NCBI GenBank assembly: GCA_945906815.1
Contig: CAMDRT010000003.1
Coordinates: 18,766-82,765 of the forward strand
Reading direction: 5' to 3'
DNA length: 64,000 nt
From: Bordetella parapertussis
GTDB taxonomy: Bacteria; Pseudomonadota; Gammaproteobacteria; Burkholderiales; SG8-41
The notes under the pieces: model-generated
What the model was told of the DNA's origin: nothing
What the model saw: only the letters and a program-made list of their open reading frames with translations
The model's database searches: none
Made by a program: the position numbers and the translations under genes
In this document: one piece after another, positions 8,024-16,018 of the stretch
How positions within the stretch are numbered: the first letter of the stretch is position 1
Layout of the letters: each line of letters starts with the position of its first letter

Positions 8024-10129
8024 ATGAGCAATTTCTCCAGACTATTGAATCCACGCGGCGTCGCCATCGTAGGCGCCACCGATGACACCGATCGCGCTGG
8101 CGGACAGGCGCTGCACGCGCTTGCACAGCACGGCTACAGCGGCGGCATTTTTCCGGTTAATCCCAAGTACGACACGCTCGGCAAGCATCGCTGTTACCGC
8201 AATCTCACCGCGATCGATCAGCCGTGCGATGTGGCGGTAGTGGCCGTGCCCGCACAGCATGTGCCGGGCGTGATCGAGCAATGCGGCCAGCACGGTATCC
8301 CGTTTGCGGTGGTGCTGGGCGGCGGCTTTCGCGAAGCGGGGCCTGAAGGCATCGCCAACGAAGAGCGTATGCTCGCCGCCGCGCGCAAAGGCGGCGTGCG
8401 CCTGATCGGGCCCAACTGCCTCGGTCTGGTTAACATCCATCAGCGCGTGTACGCGGGCTTTGGCAGCATCACCAAAGCGCCTGAATTGAAACCGGGGCCG
8501 GTGTCGGCGGTGATTCAAAGCGGCGGCTTTGGCAACAGCCTGGTGGTGCAGACGGCGGCTGCCGGCGTCGGCTTTCGTTATGTGGTGGCGAGCGGCAACG
8601 AAAGCGACATCAAGGCACCGGAATTGATCCATGCTTTTGTCGATGACCCTGAAACCAAAGTGATACTCGCCTATCTTGAAGGTGTAGCCGATGGGCGCGG
8701 GCTGATGGCGGCGGCACGCCGCGCCTTGGCGGCGGGCAAGCCGGTGCTTGTGCTGAAGGCGGGCAACACGCGACAGGGCTTGCGCGCCGCCGCTACACAC
8801 ACCGCCAACCTCACCAGCAGTTACGATGTGTTTAGCGCGGCATTAAAGCAGTGCGGCGTGATCGAGGTGCGTGACACGCACGAAGCGGCCGACTACGCGC
8901 AATGTTTCGCCGCGGGTCGCCGTGCGCGCGGGCGCAACGTGGTGGTGATGGGCGGCTCCGGCGGTTCCGCAGTGGCGTTTTCCGATGCAGCGGATGAGGT
9001 CGGATTGAAGCTCATACCGCTATCGGCAAACACCATGACGGTACTGCGCGAAAATCTGCCGAGCGTGGCGTCGCTCGAAAACCCGGTGGATTACGCGGCG
9101 GGCTTCATCAACGACAAAAACGCGCCGCGTTTTCAGCGCGCGCTGGACGCGGTCCTGGCAGACCCGGAAGTGCACCAACTGGGCATGCTGCTGGCGACCT
9201 CCACCGGCCGTACCATGTATAACGGCGCAGCGGGCGTTGCCGAGGCGCTCAAGAAATCGGATAAGCCGGTAATGCTGTTTTGCTCCATACCGTATGCCGC
9301 CGCGCCCGAGGGTTTCGACGTCATCGCCGCCGAGAAAATTCCGATGCAGCCGTCACCGCGCCGTGTGGCGTACGCGATGGGCAAGCTGGCGGACTATAGC
9401 GACACGCTGCATCAGCGTGAACGCATCTGCAATCCACCCGCAGTAAAAGCGCGCGCCTTGCCGCCCCTGCCCGACGGTGTGGTAACGCTGAATGAACACG
9501 AAAGCAAAGACCTGCTGCGCGCGTTCGGCATCCCACTGACGCAGGACACACTGCTAGCGCCGGGCGCCGCTGCACCCGCCCAGGTAAAGTTTCCCGTGGC
9601 GGTAAAAATAGCGTCGCGCGATATAGCGCACAAATCCGATATCGGCGGCGTGCGCCTTAACGTGCAGGATCAGGCGCAATTGGAAACTGCAATCGCCGAA
9701 GTGCTCGCCAACGCCAAGCGCGCTGCGCCGCAGGCAAACATCGCCGGCGTGCTGCTGTCGGAGATGATCGCTGATGGCCTTGAAACCATCGTTGGCGTGG
9801 TCAACGATCCGTGCTTTGGCCCGGTGGTGGCGTTCGGTTTAGGTGGCATATTCGCGGAAACCCTGCGCGACGTGACCTATCGCGTTGCGCCGTTCGATAA
9901 GCTTGAAGCGCATGCGATGGTGCGCGAAATTCGCGGGGCAAAACTATTCGACGGCGTGCGCGGGCAGCCCGCGCGTGACGTTGAAGCGCTGGCGAATCTG
10001 CTGGTGGCGGTGTCGCATATGGCGTGGCTCACGCGCGAGCGCGTGGCGGAGATGGATATCAATCCGGTGCTGGTGCGGCCCGCGGGTAAGGGCGTGGTGG
10101 CGGCGGATGCACTGGTTGTTTTGAAGTAG
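8024..10129 (+). CDS. NDP-forming acyl-CoA synthetase (fused alpha and beta domains)
   Basis: This 701-residue protein has three parts: an N-terminal CoA-binding domain (RGVAIVGATDDTDRAGGQAL), succinyl-CoA-synthetase-like middle domains, and a C-terminal ATP-grasp domain from about residue 480 (FGIPLTQDT, VAVKIASRDIAHKSDIGGV, GLGGIFAETLRDV). THTANLTSS near residue 259 is where the family's phosphorylatable His lies. It converts a carboxylic acid to its CoA ester with ATP or GTP cleavage to NDP. Its position after three carboxylate receptors suggests that it activates the imported acid. Confidence 0.9.
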   Translation: MSNFSRLLNPRGVAIVGATDDTDRAGGQALHALAQHGYSGGIFPVNPKYDTLGKHRCYRNLTAIDQPCDVAVVAVPAQHVPGVIEQCGQHGIPFAVVLGGGFREAGPEGIANEERMLAAARKGGVRLIGPNCLGLVNIHQRVYAGFGSITKAPELKPGPVSAVIQSGGFGNSLVVQTAAAGVGFRYVVASGNESDIKAPELIHAFVDDPETKVILAYLEGVADGRGLMAAARRALAAGKPVLVLKAGNTRQGLRAAATHTANLTSSYDVFSAALKQCGVIEVRDTHEAADYAQCFAAGRRARGRNVVVMGGSGGSAVAFSDAADEVGLKLIPLSANTMTVLRENLPSVASLENPVDYAAGFINDKNAPRFQRALDAVLADPEVHQLGMLLATSTGRTMYNGAAGVAEALKKSDKPVMLFCSIPYAAAPEGFDVIAAEKIPMQPSPRRVAYAMGKLADYSDTLHQRERICNPPAVKARALPPLPDGVVTLNEHESKDLLRAFGIPLTQDTLLAPGAAAPAQVKFPVAVKIASRDIAHKSDIGGVRLNVQDQAQLETAIAEVLANAKRAAPQANIAGVLLSEMIADGLETIVGVVNDPCFGPVVAFGLGGIFAETLRDVTYRVAPFDKLEAHAMVREIRGAKLFDGVRGQPARDVEALANLLVAVSHMAWLTRERVAEMDINPVLVRPAGKGVVAADALVVLK

Positions 10130-10136
10130 CGCCTGC

Positions 10137-10458
10137 TCACTCCGCCCGTATCCCCGCAGCCTTAACCACGCGGCTCCATTTCGCGATCTCCGCCACCAAA
10201 TGTTGGTGAAAGTGCTCCGGGCTGCCGCCAGCCGGCTCCGCGCCATCGGTGGCGAGCTTTTGCCGCACCTCCGCCAGGGCGATGACTTTGCCGAGCGCGC
10301 TGTTCATGCGCGCAATCACGCTCACACGCGTGCCCGCAGGCGCGAGCACACCGTACCAACTGGTGGTTGAGTAATCACGCACGCCGGCTTCCGCGACCGT
10401 GGGCAGGTCGGGCATCGCTGCGGAACGTTTAACGCTGGTCACCGCCAGCGCAGGAGCG
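10137..10458 (-). pseudogene. C-terminal fragment of a Bug/TctC receptor (partial duplicate)
   Basis: About 101 codons read from MTSVKRSAAMPDLPTVAEAG to the end of a Bug protein. They match the C-terminus of the complete gene at 10773-11756 almost residue for residue. The 5' two thirds and the signal peptide are missing. Similarity ends abruptly at about 10455, where a RAYT-derived element begins. The central ~200 bases differ from the intact copy at about one position, whereas both edges differ at roughly one base in eight. The fragment cannot be secreted and is considered dead. Confidence 0.85.
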
Positions 10459-10460
10459 TA

Positions 10461-10682
10461 GGGTCAGTTCTTGATATTGCATCTTACTTGCAGTTTGCGC
10501 AGTATCGCTGACGGTGCGCTAGTCTCGATTTCACGCTGAATCTTCGATATCCGCGATGGCGAAACCCTACAGCATTCAGCCACCGCCGGCAACGGCATAT
10601 TGACCGCGCGGCGTAGCGGGTACGCCGACCCGTGAAATGCTTCCTGATGTTCTTGGTTTGGTGCAATGTCAAGAACTGACCC
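10461..10682. mobile_element. Internally deleted IS200/RAYT-type element with 21-bp inverted ends
   Basis: GGGTCAGTTCTTGATATTGCA (10461-10481) and its complement at 10662-10682 match at 20 of 21 positions. On the minus strand the interior still encodes the tail of a transposase-like protein (CRVSPSRISKIQREIE ... LQVRCNIKN, then stop). The last residues and the stop codon are formed by the terminal repeat itself. The catalytic HUH and Tyr region is absent, so this is a non-autonomous remnant. It fills most of the 330-bp gap between the Bug fragment and the intact Bug gene. Confidence 0.65.
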
Positions 10683-10772
10683 CTTTTTCACTCCGAAACG
10701 CAGGGCATCAGTGCCACGACAGCAACGGAATTCAGCCAATCACATCGGCAACACAACAACGTCACCCACGCC

Positions 10773-11756
10773 TCACTCCACCCGTATCCCCGCCGCCTTA
10801 ACCACGCGGCGCCATTTCGCGATCTCCGTCACCAGGTGTTGGTGAAATTCTTCCGGGCTGCCGCCAGCCGGCTCCGCGCCATCGGTGGCGAGCTTTTGCC
10901 GCACCTCCGCCAGGGCGATGACTTTGCCGAGCGCGCTGTTCATGCGCGCAATTACGCTCACACGCGTGCCCGCAGGCGCGAGCACACCGTACCAACTGGT
11001 GGTTGAGTAATCACGCACGCCGGCTTCCGCGACCGTGGGCAGGTCGGGCATCGCCGCGGAGCGTTGGACGCTGGTCACCGCCAGTGCGCGCAAGCGTGTT
11101 GAGCGCACATGTTGCTGTGCAGAAATGATGCTGGCGAAGGTCAGCTGCACCTGCCCTGCGATGGTGTCGGTCAATGCCGGCCCCGCACCCTTGTGTGGCA
11201 CGTGAACCATGGTGATACCCGTCGCACCCTGAAACAGTACGCCCGCGAGATGCCCCGAACTGCCGGTGCCGCCCGACGCATAGTTCAGGGCGTCCGGTTT
11301 GGCTTTGCCCAGCGCCACCAGATCTTGCACCGAGCGCACCGGCAGCGACGGATGCACCACCAGCAGAAACGGCGCTTGCGCCAGCAGAATGATCGGCGCC
11401 AGATCCTTGAGTGGATCGAATGGCAGGTTGGCATAAAGGCTGGGATAGATGGCGTAGCCGCTGGTCACCGCGAGCAGGGTATATCCATCAGGCGCGCTCT
11501 TCGCTACGAAGCCCGCGCCGAGGGCCCCTGCCTGGCCCGTGCGATTATCGACAAGCATCGGTTGCCCGAGCGCATCGCTGAGCCTGGCGGTCAGTGTGCG
11601 TGTCACCAGATCGGCGGCGCCGCCGGGCGCTTGTCCCACCACGAAACGCACGGGCTTTAGCGGATACGGAGGCTCAATGCTTTGCGCGTACACGGCGCCG
11701 GCTTGCAGCGTGATGCCGGTGTAAAGGAGAATCGTTAAGGTTTTGTTTTTAAGCAA
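10773..11756 (-). CDS. Bug/TctC-type tripartite tricarboxylate receptor 4
   Basis: This complete 327-residue receptor has a signal peptide ending in AVYAQSIEPPYPLKPVRFVV. Motifs are MLVDNRTGQAGALGAGFV, DGYTLLAV and VPHKGAGPALTD. It is the only gene on the minus strand between 2.5 and 15.5 kb apart from its own C-terminal duplicate downstream. It is divergent from the CapA-like gene. Ligand unknown. Confidence 0.92.
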   Translation of the reverse strand: MLKNKTLTILLYTGITLQAGAVYAQSIEPPYPLKPVRFVVGQAPGGAADLVTRTLTARLSDALGQPMLVDNRTGQAGALGAGFVAKSAPDGYTLLAVTSGYAIYPSLYANLPFDPLKDLAPIILLAQAPFLLVVHPSLPVRSVQDLVALGKAKPDALNYASGGTGSSGHLAGVLFQGATGITMVHVPHKGAGPALTDTIAGQVQLTFASIISAQQHVRSTRLRALAVTSVQRSAAMPDLPTVAEAGVRDYSTTSWYGVLAPAGTRVSVIARMNSALGKVIALAEVRQKLATDGAEPAGGSPEEFHQHLVTEIAKWRRVVKAAGIRVE

Positions 11757-11856
11757 TAGTTTTAATTCCCGATGCGGCTAGCCATGGTACCCACGCCAAC
11801 GACGCTGCAATCAGCGCGTACAGGTGTGTGTAATATACCTGACAAGGAATCTCCCC

Positions 11857-12978
11857 ATGACAACGAACCACAGCGTAGTCGTGCTCGGCGTCGGCGATGT
11901 CGGCCCGCTACACGAACCGATAGACGGCTACAGCACGCTCGCGCGCTCTGTGCTCGCGGCGGGCGATATTCGCTTCGGCCAATGCGAGCGCGTTTATTCC
12001 GAGCGTGGTGCGCTGCAATTGCATTCCGGCGGCGCACACAGTCGTGTCCAGCCGCACCTGGCTACGGTGTTCAGCGATTGCGGCTTCGATGTGGTGTCGG
12101 TGGCGAGCAACCATGCGATGGATTGGGGCGAAGATGCGCTGCTCGATACGCTTGCATTGCTCGAAAGCAAGGGCATCAAAACCATAGGCGCGGGACGCAA
12201 TCTTGGTGAAGCGCGGCGTCCGGCGATCATTGAAAAGAACGGCATACGCGTGGCGTTTCTCGCCTACTGCTCGATCCTCAATGAGGGCTACGCCGCACAG
12301 CCCAACAAGGCGGGGGTCGCGCCGCTGCGTGCGCATACCTATTACCAAACAGTCGATTATCAGGCGGGTGTGCCGCCGCGCGTGGTGACGGTGCCGTACG
12401 AAGATGACCTTGCCGCGATGGTGAGCGATATCGCCGCGGCCAGGGCGAACGCCGATGCCGTGATCGTGTCATTGCATTGGGGCATCCACTTCGTGCCGCG
12501 CCTCATAGCCGACTACCAACCCGCCGCAGCGCAGGCGGCTTTTGCCGCAGGCGCGGACTTGATCCTCGGCCACCACGCGCACACGCCCAAAGCGATAGGT
12601 GTGTATGGTAACAATGGCGGCAAAACCTGCTTTTACAGTTTGAGCAATTTCATCATGTCGTCCACTGCAAAAAGCGCGCAGAGCGCCGCAGCCTTTGAAA
12701 AAAAATACGGCGTGAAGCTCGACCCTGATTACCCGCACCTCGCTTATGGCGAGGATGCTAAACGCAGCCTCATCGCCAAGGCGGTGATCGGCAAATCCGG
12801 CGTGCAAAGAACCTCGTTCCTGCCGGTGCTGATCGACCAGCAGTTGCGCCCGGAAGTGCTCAAGCGCGGCGATGCACGCTTTACGGATGCGGTGACGTTT
12901 ATGCATAACGTGTCGCAAGATTTTGACCACAAATTTGTCGTCGAGGGTGACGAGGTTTGTGTATACCCACAACTTTAA
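11857..12978 (+). CDS. CapA/PgsA-family metallophosphatase-like protein
   Basis: This 373-residue protein belongs to the PGA_cap (CapA) family. Characteristic motifs are VLGVGDVGPL near the N-terminus, VASNHAMDWGEDALLD in the middle, and VSLHWGIHFVPR and LGHHAHTPKAIGVY in the second half. These carry the Asp/Asn/His metal-ligand pattern of calcineurin-like folds. The start at 11857 follows AAGGA with an 8-base gap. CapA relatives act in poly-gamma-glutamate capsule synthesis, but this one has no signal peptide and no capB or capC neighbour. A catabolic hydrolase role is more likely here. A VOC gene follows 18 bases downstream. Confidence 0.82.
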   Translation: MTTNHSVVVLGVGDVGPLHEPIDGYSTLARSVLAAGDIRFGQCERVYSERGALQLHSGGAHSRVQPHLATVFSDCGFDVVSVASNHAMDWGEDALLDTLALLESKGIKTIGAGRNLGEARRPAIIEKNGIRVAFLAYCSILNEGYAAQPNKAGVAPLRAHTYYQTVDYQAGVPPRVVTVPYEDDLAAMVSDIAAARANADAVIVSLHWGIHFVPRLIADYQPAAAQAAFAAGADLILGHHAHTPKAIGVYGNNGGKTCFYSLSNFIMSSTAKSAQSAAAFEKKYGVKLDPDYPHLAYGEDAKRSLIAKAVIGKSGVQRTSFLPVLIDQQLRPEVLKRGDARFTDAVTFMHNVSQDFDHKFVVEGDEVCVYPQL

Positions 12979-12996
12979 CTCTTCCTGGGAACCCAC

Positions 12997-13884
12997 ATGT
13001 TTACCGCTATCGACCACGTGATGATCTGTGTGCCCGACTTGCCGCAGGCCATCGCGCAGTATTCCAATATGGGCTTCAATATGTATGCGGGTGGCGCGCA
13101 TCCGGGCAAAGGCACGCACAATGCCATTGCGTTCAATGGCGAGGAGTATCTGGAGTTGCTGGCGATCCGTGATCCAGCGGAGTACGCGGCATCGGGCAAA
13201 CCAGGCACCTGGAATACCGGACTGACCGATTTCATCGCGGCGGGCGGCGGTATCCGTTTTGTGGCGGTGCAAAGCGACGACCTCGCCGCGGACGTGGCTG
13301 CCATGCGCAGCCGCGGCGTAGACGTCAGCGCTGCGATGGACGGCAGCCGGCGTACGCCAGCGGGGCAGGAACTGCGGTGGAAATCCGCGGTGCTGGGCCC
13401 GCAAAACCCACTGCCAATATTTTTCATCCAACACGTGACGCCGTTGGCTGAGCGCCGCAGGCAAGTGCCGCTCGCGGGCAGCCATCCCAACGGCGTCTAC
13501 AAGCTTGAGCGCGCCTACATCGTTACCCGCGATGCCGAGGCTGCCGCAGCGCTCTATGCCAACGTGCTCGGCGTCCCCAAGCCTACCCTGCACAAGGGCA
13601 CGGTGGTGATGTCGGACATGGCGATTTTTGAGATCGGCCCCACCGGCCTGGGCGTGGTGCAGCCCTACGCGCCGGGGCCGGCCGCCGATGCATTGGCGCG
13701 CCGCGGACCCGGTCCGTTTCAGGCGTTGTACCGCACCACCAGCATGGGTGTTGCGGCGCGCTGGATGGAATCCCACGGCCTGCCGCCACCGGCGCGGGGC
13801 GTGCGCAGCAACGGTGAGCAGGCGATGCTGATGACGCCGCCAGATACGTTTGGGGCTTATATTGGGTTTGTGGGGCCAGCGTAA
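12997..13884 (+). CDS. VOC (glyoxalase/dioxygenase superfamily) protein
   Basis: This 295-residue protein has two vicinal-oxygen-chelate modules. The first starts at FTAIDHVMICVPDLPQAI and contains HNAIAFNGEEYLELLAI; the second is around KLERAYIVTRDAEAAAALYA. Such proteins are metal-dependent lyases, isomerases or extradiol dioxygenases. It most resembles the Glyoxalase_3-type single-chain members found beside catabolic genes. It lies 18 bases after the CapA-like gene and is probably co-transcribed with it. The reaction cannot be assigned. Confidence 0.82.
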   Translation: MFTAIDHVMICVPDLPQAIAQYSNMGFNMYAGGAHPGKGTHNAIAFNGEEYLELLAIRDPAEYAASGKPGTWNTGLTDFIAAGGGIRFVAVQSDDLAADVAAMRSRGVDVSAAMDGSRRTPAGQELRWKSAVLGPQNPLPIFFIQHVTPLAERRRQVPLAGSHPNGVYKLERAYIVTRDAEAAAALYANVLGVPKPTLHKGTVVMSDMAIFEIGPTGLGVVQPYAPGPAADALARRGPGPFQALYRTTSMGVAARWMESHGLPPPARGVRSNGEQAMLMTPPDTFGAYIGFVGPA

Positions 13885-13958
13885 ACCCGGATCTGTTACG
13901 GGTGCTCGTATAGTGCGTGCTGGCGGCAGGTAGTTGTAGCAGGGACCGAGGAAAATTC

Positions 13959-14933
13959 ATGGCGACATTGTATTCAGCGCTACGCGTGCTTGCGACCGTT
14001 GTCGCGGCGTCGGGCGCAAGCACGACAGCGCTCGCGCAGGCCTACCCCAGCAAACCCATCCGCCTCGTCACTGCCGAGGCCGGTGGCGGTAACGATTTCA
14101 CCGCGCGTGCGCTTGTGCGGGGGCTGGGAGACAGCCTGGGTCAGCAACTGATCGTGGACAATCGCGGCGGCGCCGGTGGCATTATCGCCGCTGAAATCGC
14201 GGCACGGGCGCCGCCTGACGGCTATACGCTGCTGGTTTACGCCAGCAATATCTGGATCATTCCGTTGTTGAAAAAAAATGTACCCTACGACATAGCGCGC
14301 GACTTTGTGCCGCTGACGTGGGCGGCGCGCTCGCCCAGTACGCTGGTGGTGCATCCCTCGCTGCCGGTAAAGTCAGTCGGGGATCTCATCGCGCTTGCTA
14401 AAGCCCAACCCGGTCAGCTCAACTATGGTTCGGGTGGGTCGGGCGCTACCACGCATGTGGCGGCCGAGTTGTTCAAGTCGATGGCGAAAGTCAATATTGT
14501 GCGCGTCACCTACCGCGGAAACGCACCCGCGATCAATGATCTGATCGCCGGACAAACACAAGTGATGTTTGCAACCGCGGGCGCCGTAGCGCCCCATACC
14601 GGATCGGGCCGCTTGCGGGCATTGGCGGTTACCAGCGCGCAGCCGACGCCGCTGGCGCCCGGCCTGCCTACCGTGGCTTCGGCGGGTCTGCCGGGGTATG
14701 AGTCGCTGTCTATTTATGGCGTGTTCGCGCCGTCAAAAACCGCCGCCGCGATCCTGCAGCAATTGAATCGCGAAATGGTGCGGGTGCTGCACAGAGCTGA
14801 TATAAAGGCACTGTTTCTTAACGCCGGAATAGAGGCGGTCGGCACTACAGCGGAAGCGTTTGCAGCAGCGATAAAAGCCGATGTGGCACGTATGAGCAAA
14901 GTGATTAACGAAGCGGGTATCCGCGAAGATTAA
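13959..14933 (+). CDS. Bug/TctC-type tripartite tricarboxylate receptor 5
   Basis: This is a 324-residue periplasmic receptor. Its signal peptide ends in TALAQAYPSKPIRLVT. Motifs are IVDNRGGAGGIIAAEIA and DGYTLLVYASN. The start is 13959, with GAGGAAAA just upstream. The carboxymuconolactone-decarboxylase-like gene follows after 10 bases. It is clearly diverged from receptors 1-4. Confidence 0.92.
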   Translation: MATLYSALRVLATVVAASGASTTALAQAYPSKPIRLVTAEAGGGNDFTARALVRGLGDSLGQQLIVDNRGGAGGIIAAEIAARAPPDGYTLLVYASNIWIIPLLKKNVPYDIARDFVPLTWAARSPSTLVVHPSLPVKSVGDLIALAKAQPGQLNYGSGGSGATTHVAAELFKSMAKVNIVRVTYRGNAPAINDLIAGQTQVMFATAGAVAPHTGSGRLRALAVTSAQPTPLAPGLPTVASAGLPGYESLSIYGVFAPSKTAAAILQQLNREMVRVLHRADIKALFLNAGIEAVGTTAEAFAAAIKADVARMSKVINEAGIRED

Positions 14934-14943
14934 AAAGGAGGCT

Positions 14944-15537
14944 ATGATGAAATCTGATGCCGTTAGCGACGGCACCCCGCGCTTTAAGCCGCTGGCTGAA
15001 AGCGACATGAGCGAGGCGCAGCTCAAGGCCGCGCGCGAACTGGCCAGTGGCCCGCGCGGCAAGCTCAACCCGCACGGGCCCAATGCCGTGCTGCTGCGCA
15101 GCCCTGATCTGATGAGCCGCACGCAACAGGTCGGTGCGTATCTTCGCTACAGCAGCGCGCTGCCGGCGCGGCTTAACGAGTTCGCTATTATTATCACCGC
15201 ACGCCAATGGAATGCGCAGGTCGAATGGATCGAGCACCAGCCGCTGGCGCTGAAAGCCGGACTCAACCCGACGGTGGCTGCAGACCTGGCGCGGGGCGTG
15301 CGTCCCGCTGACATGCAGGACGATGAAGCCATCATTTACCAATTTTGCACGGAACTGCACCAGACCAAGGCCGTCAGTGACGCCGCCTTCAAAGCGCTGG
15401 CGGACAAGTTTGGCGAGCGTGGCGTGGTGGACCTCATTGCATTGACCGGTTACTACAGCATGCTGGCGATGGTGCTCAATGTGGCGCAGCAACCGTTGCC
15501 CGGCGGCGTGCCGCCGCCGCTGGCAGCACTTTCATGA
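14944..15537 (+). CDS. Carboxymuconolactone decarboxylase (AhpD-like) family protein
   Basis: This 197-residue, all-helical protein contains RTQQVGAYLRYSSALPARLN and ARQWNAQVEWIEHQPLAL, the core of the CMD/AhpD family. The redox CxxC of AhpD is absent and the E-W-x2-H segment is retained, as in the catabolic branch. An AAAGGAGG ribosome-binding site precedes the ATG at 14944, and the gene is 10 bases behind receptor 5. It ends the catabolic region. Confidence 0.85.
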   Translation: MMKSDAVSDGTPRFKPLAESDMSEAQLKAARELASGPRGKLNPHGPNAVLLRSPDLMSRTQQVGAYLRYSSALPARLNEFAIIITARQWNAQVEWIEHQPLALKAGLNPTVAADLARGVRPADMQDDEAIIYQFCTELHQTKAVSDAAFKALADKFGERGVVDLIALTGYYSMLAMVLNVAQQPLPGGVPPPLAALS

Positions 15538-15562
15538 ATCATGCCGTTTGTAGGGTTAAGGG

Positions 15563-16009
15563 TTAGACGATTGAAGTTGCCCGACGTGAATGCGTCCAAG
15601 CCTCAAGGATAGTGGCGCCAAGGTCGCCGCTAAAAAGCAGGCGGCGGCTGCAACCGGCTATATGCACCGCCACCCGGTCGGCGAACCAGACTTTTACGTA
15701 TTCGCAGCGTTCCACCGCGGACCACGGGATCACCAACTGAGGATGCAGAAAGCGGAAAGGAAACAGCACCGATAGCGCAAAGCCCTGAGCGCCGACCGTG
15801 GCAAAAAGAGTGCTGCGATAACTGATGGGGAACGCTTCCCACCCCATAGACCCCGAGCGCAAGCGAAATAGTTCGCCCTCAACCAGCGCATCACTCTTAA
15901 ACTGTGCGGCCAGGTGATACCACCCGCCCAGCAGTGACAGCACGCCGCAGATCACCAGCCACAACGCGGCGCAAGCGGGAAAGAACCAAGCGGAATTTGG
16001 ACTGAGCAC
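15563..16009 (-). CDS. Hypothetical membrane protein
   Basis: I do not recognise this 148-residue protein. It has an N-terminal membrane segment (FPACAALWLVICGVLSLLGG), then a soluble part with a second hydrophobic stretch (GAQGFALSVLFPFRFLHP) and IPWSAVERCEYVKVWFADRV. That arrangement resembles proteins with a short membrane anchor and a PH-like beta domain. It starts 9 bases downstream of the ppx stop on the same strand, so it may be the last gene of the rpiA-ppx unit. Confidence 0.65.
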   Translation of the reverse strand: MLSPNSAWFFPACAALWLVICGVLSLLGGWYHLAAQFKSDALVEGELFRLRSGSMGWEAFPISYRSTLFATVGAQGFALSVLFPFRFLHPQLVIPWSAVERCEYVKVWFADRVAVHIAGCSRRLLFSGDLGATILEAWTHSRRATSIV

Positions 16010-16018
16010 TATTGTTGT

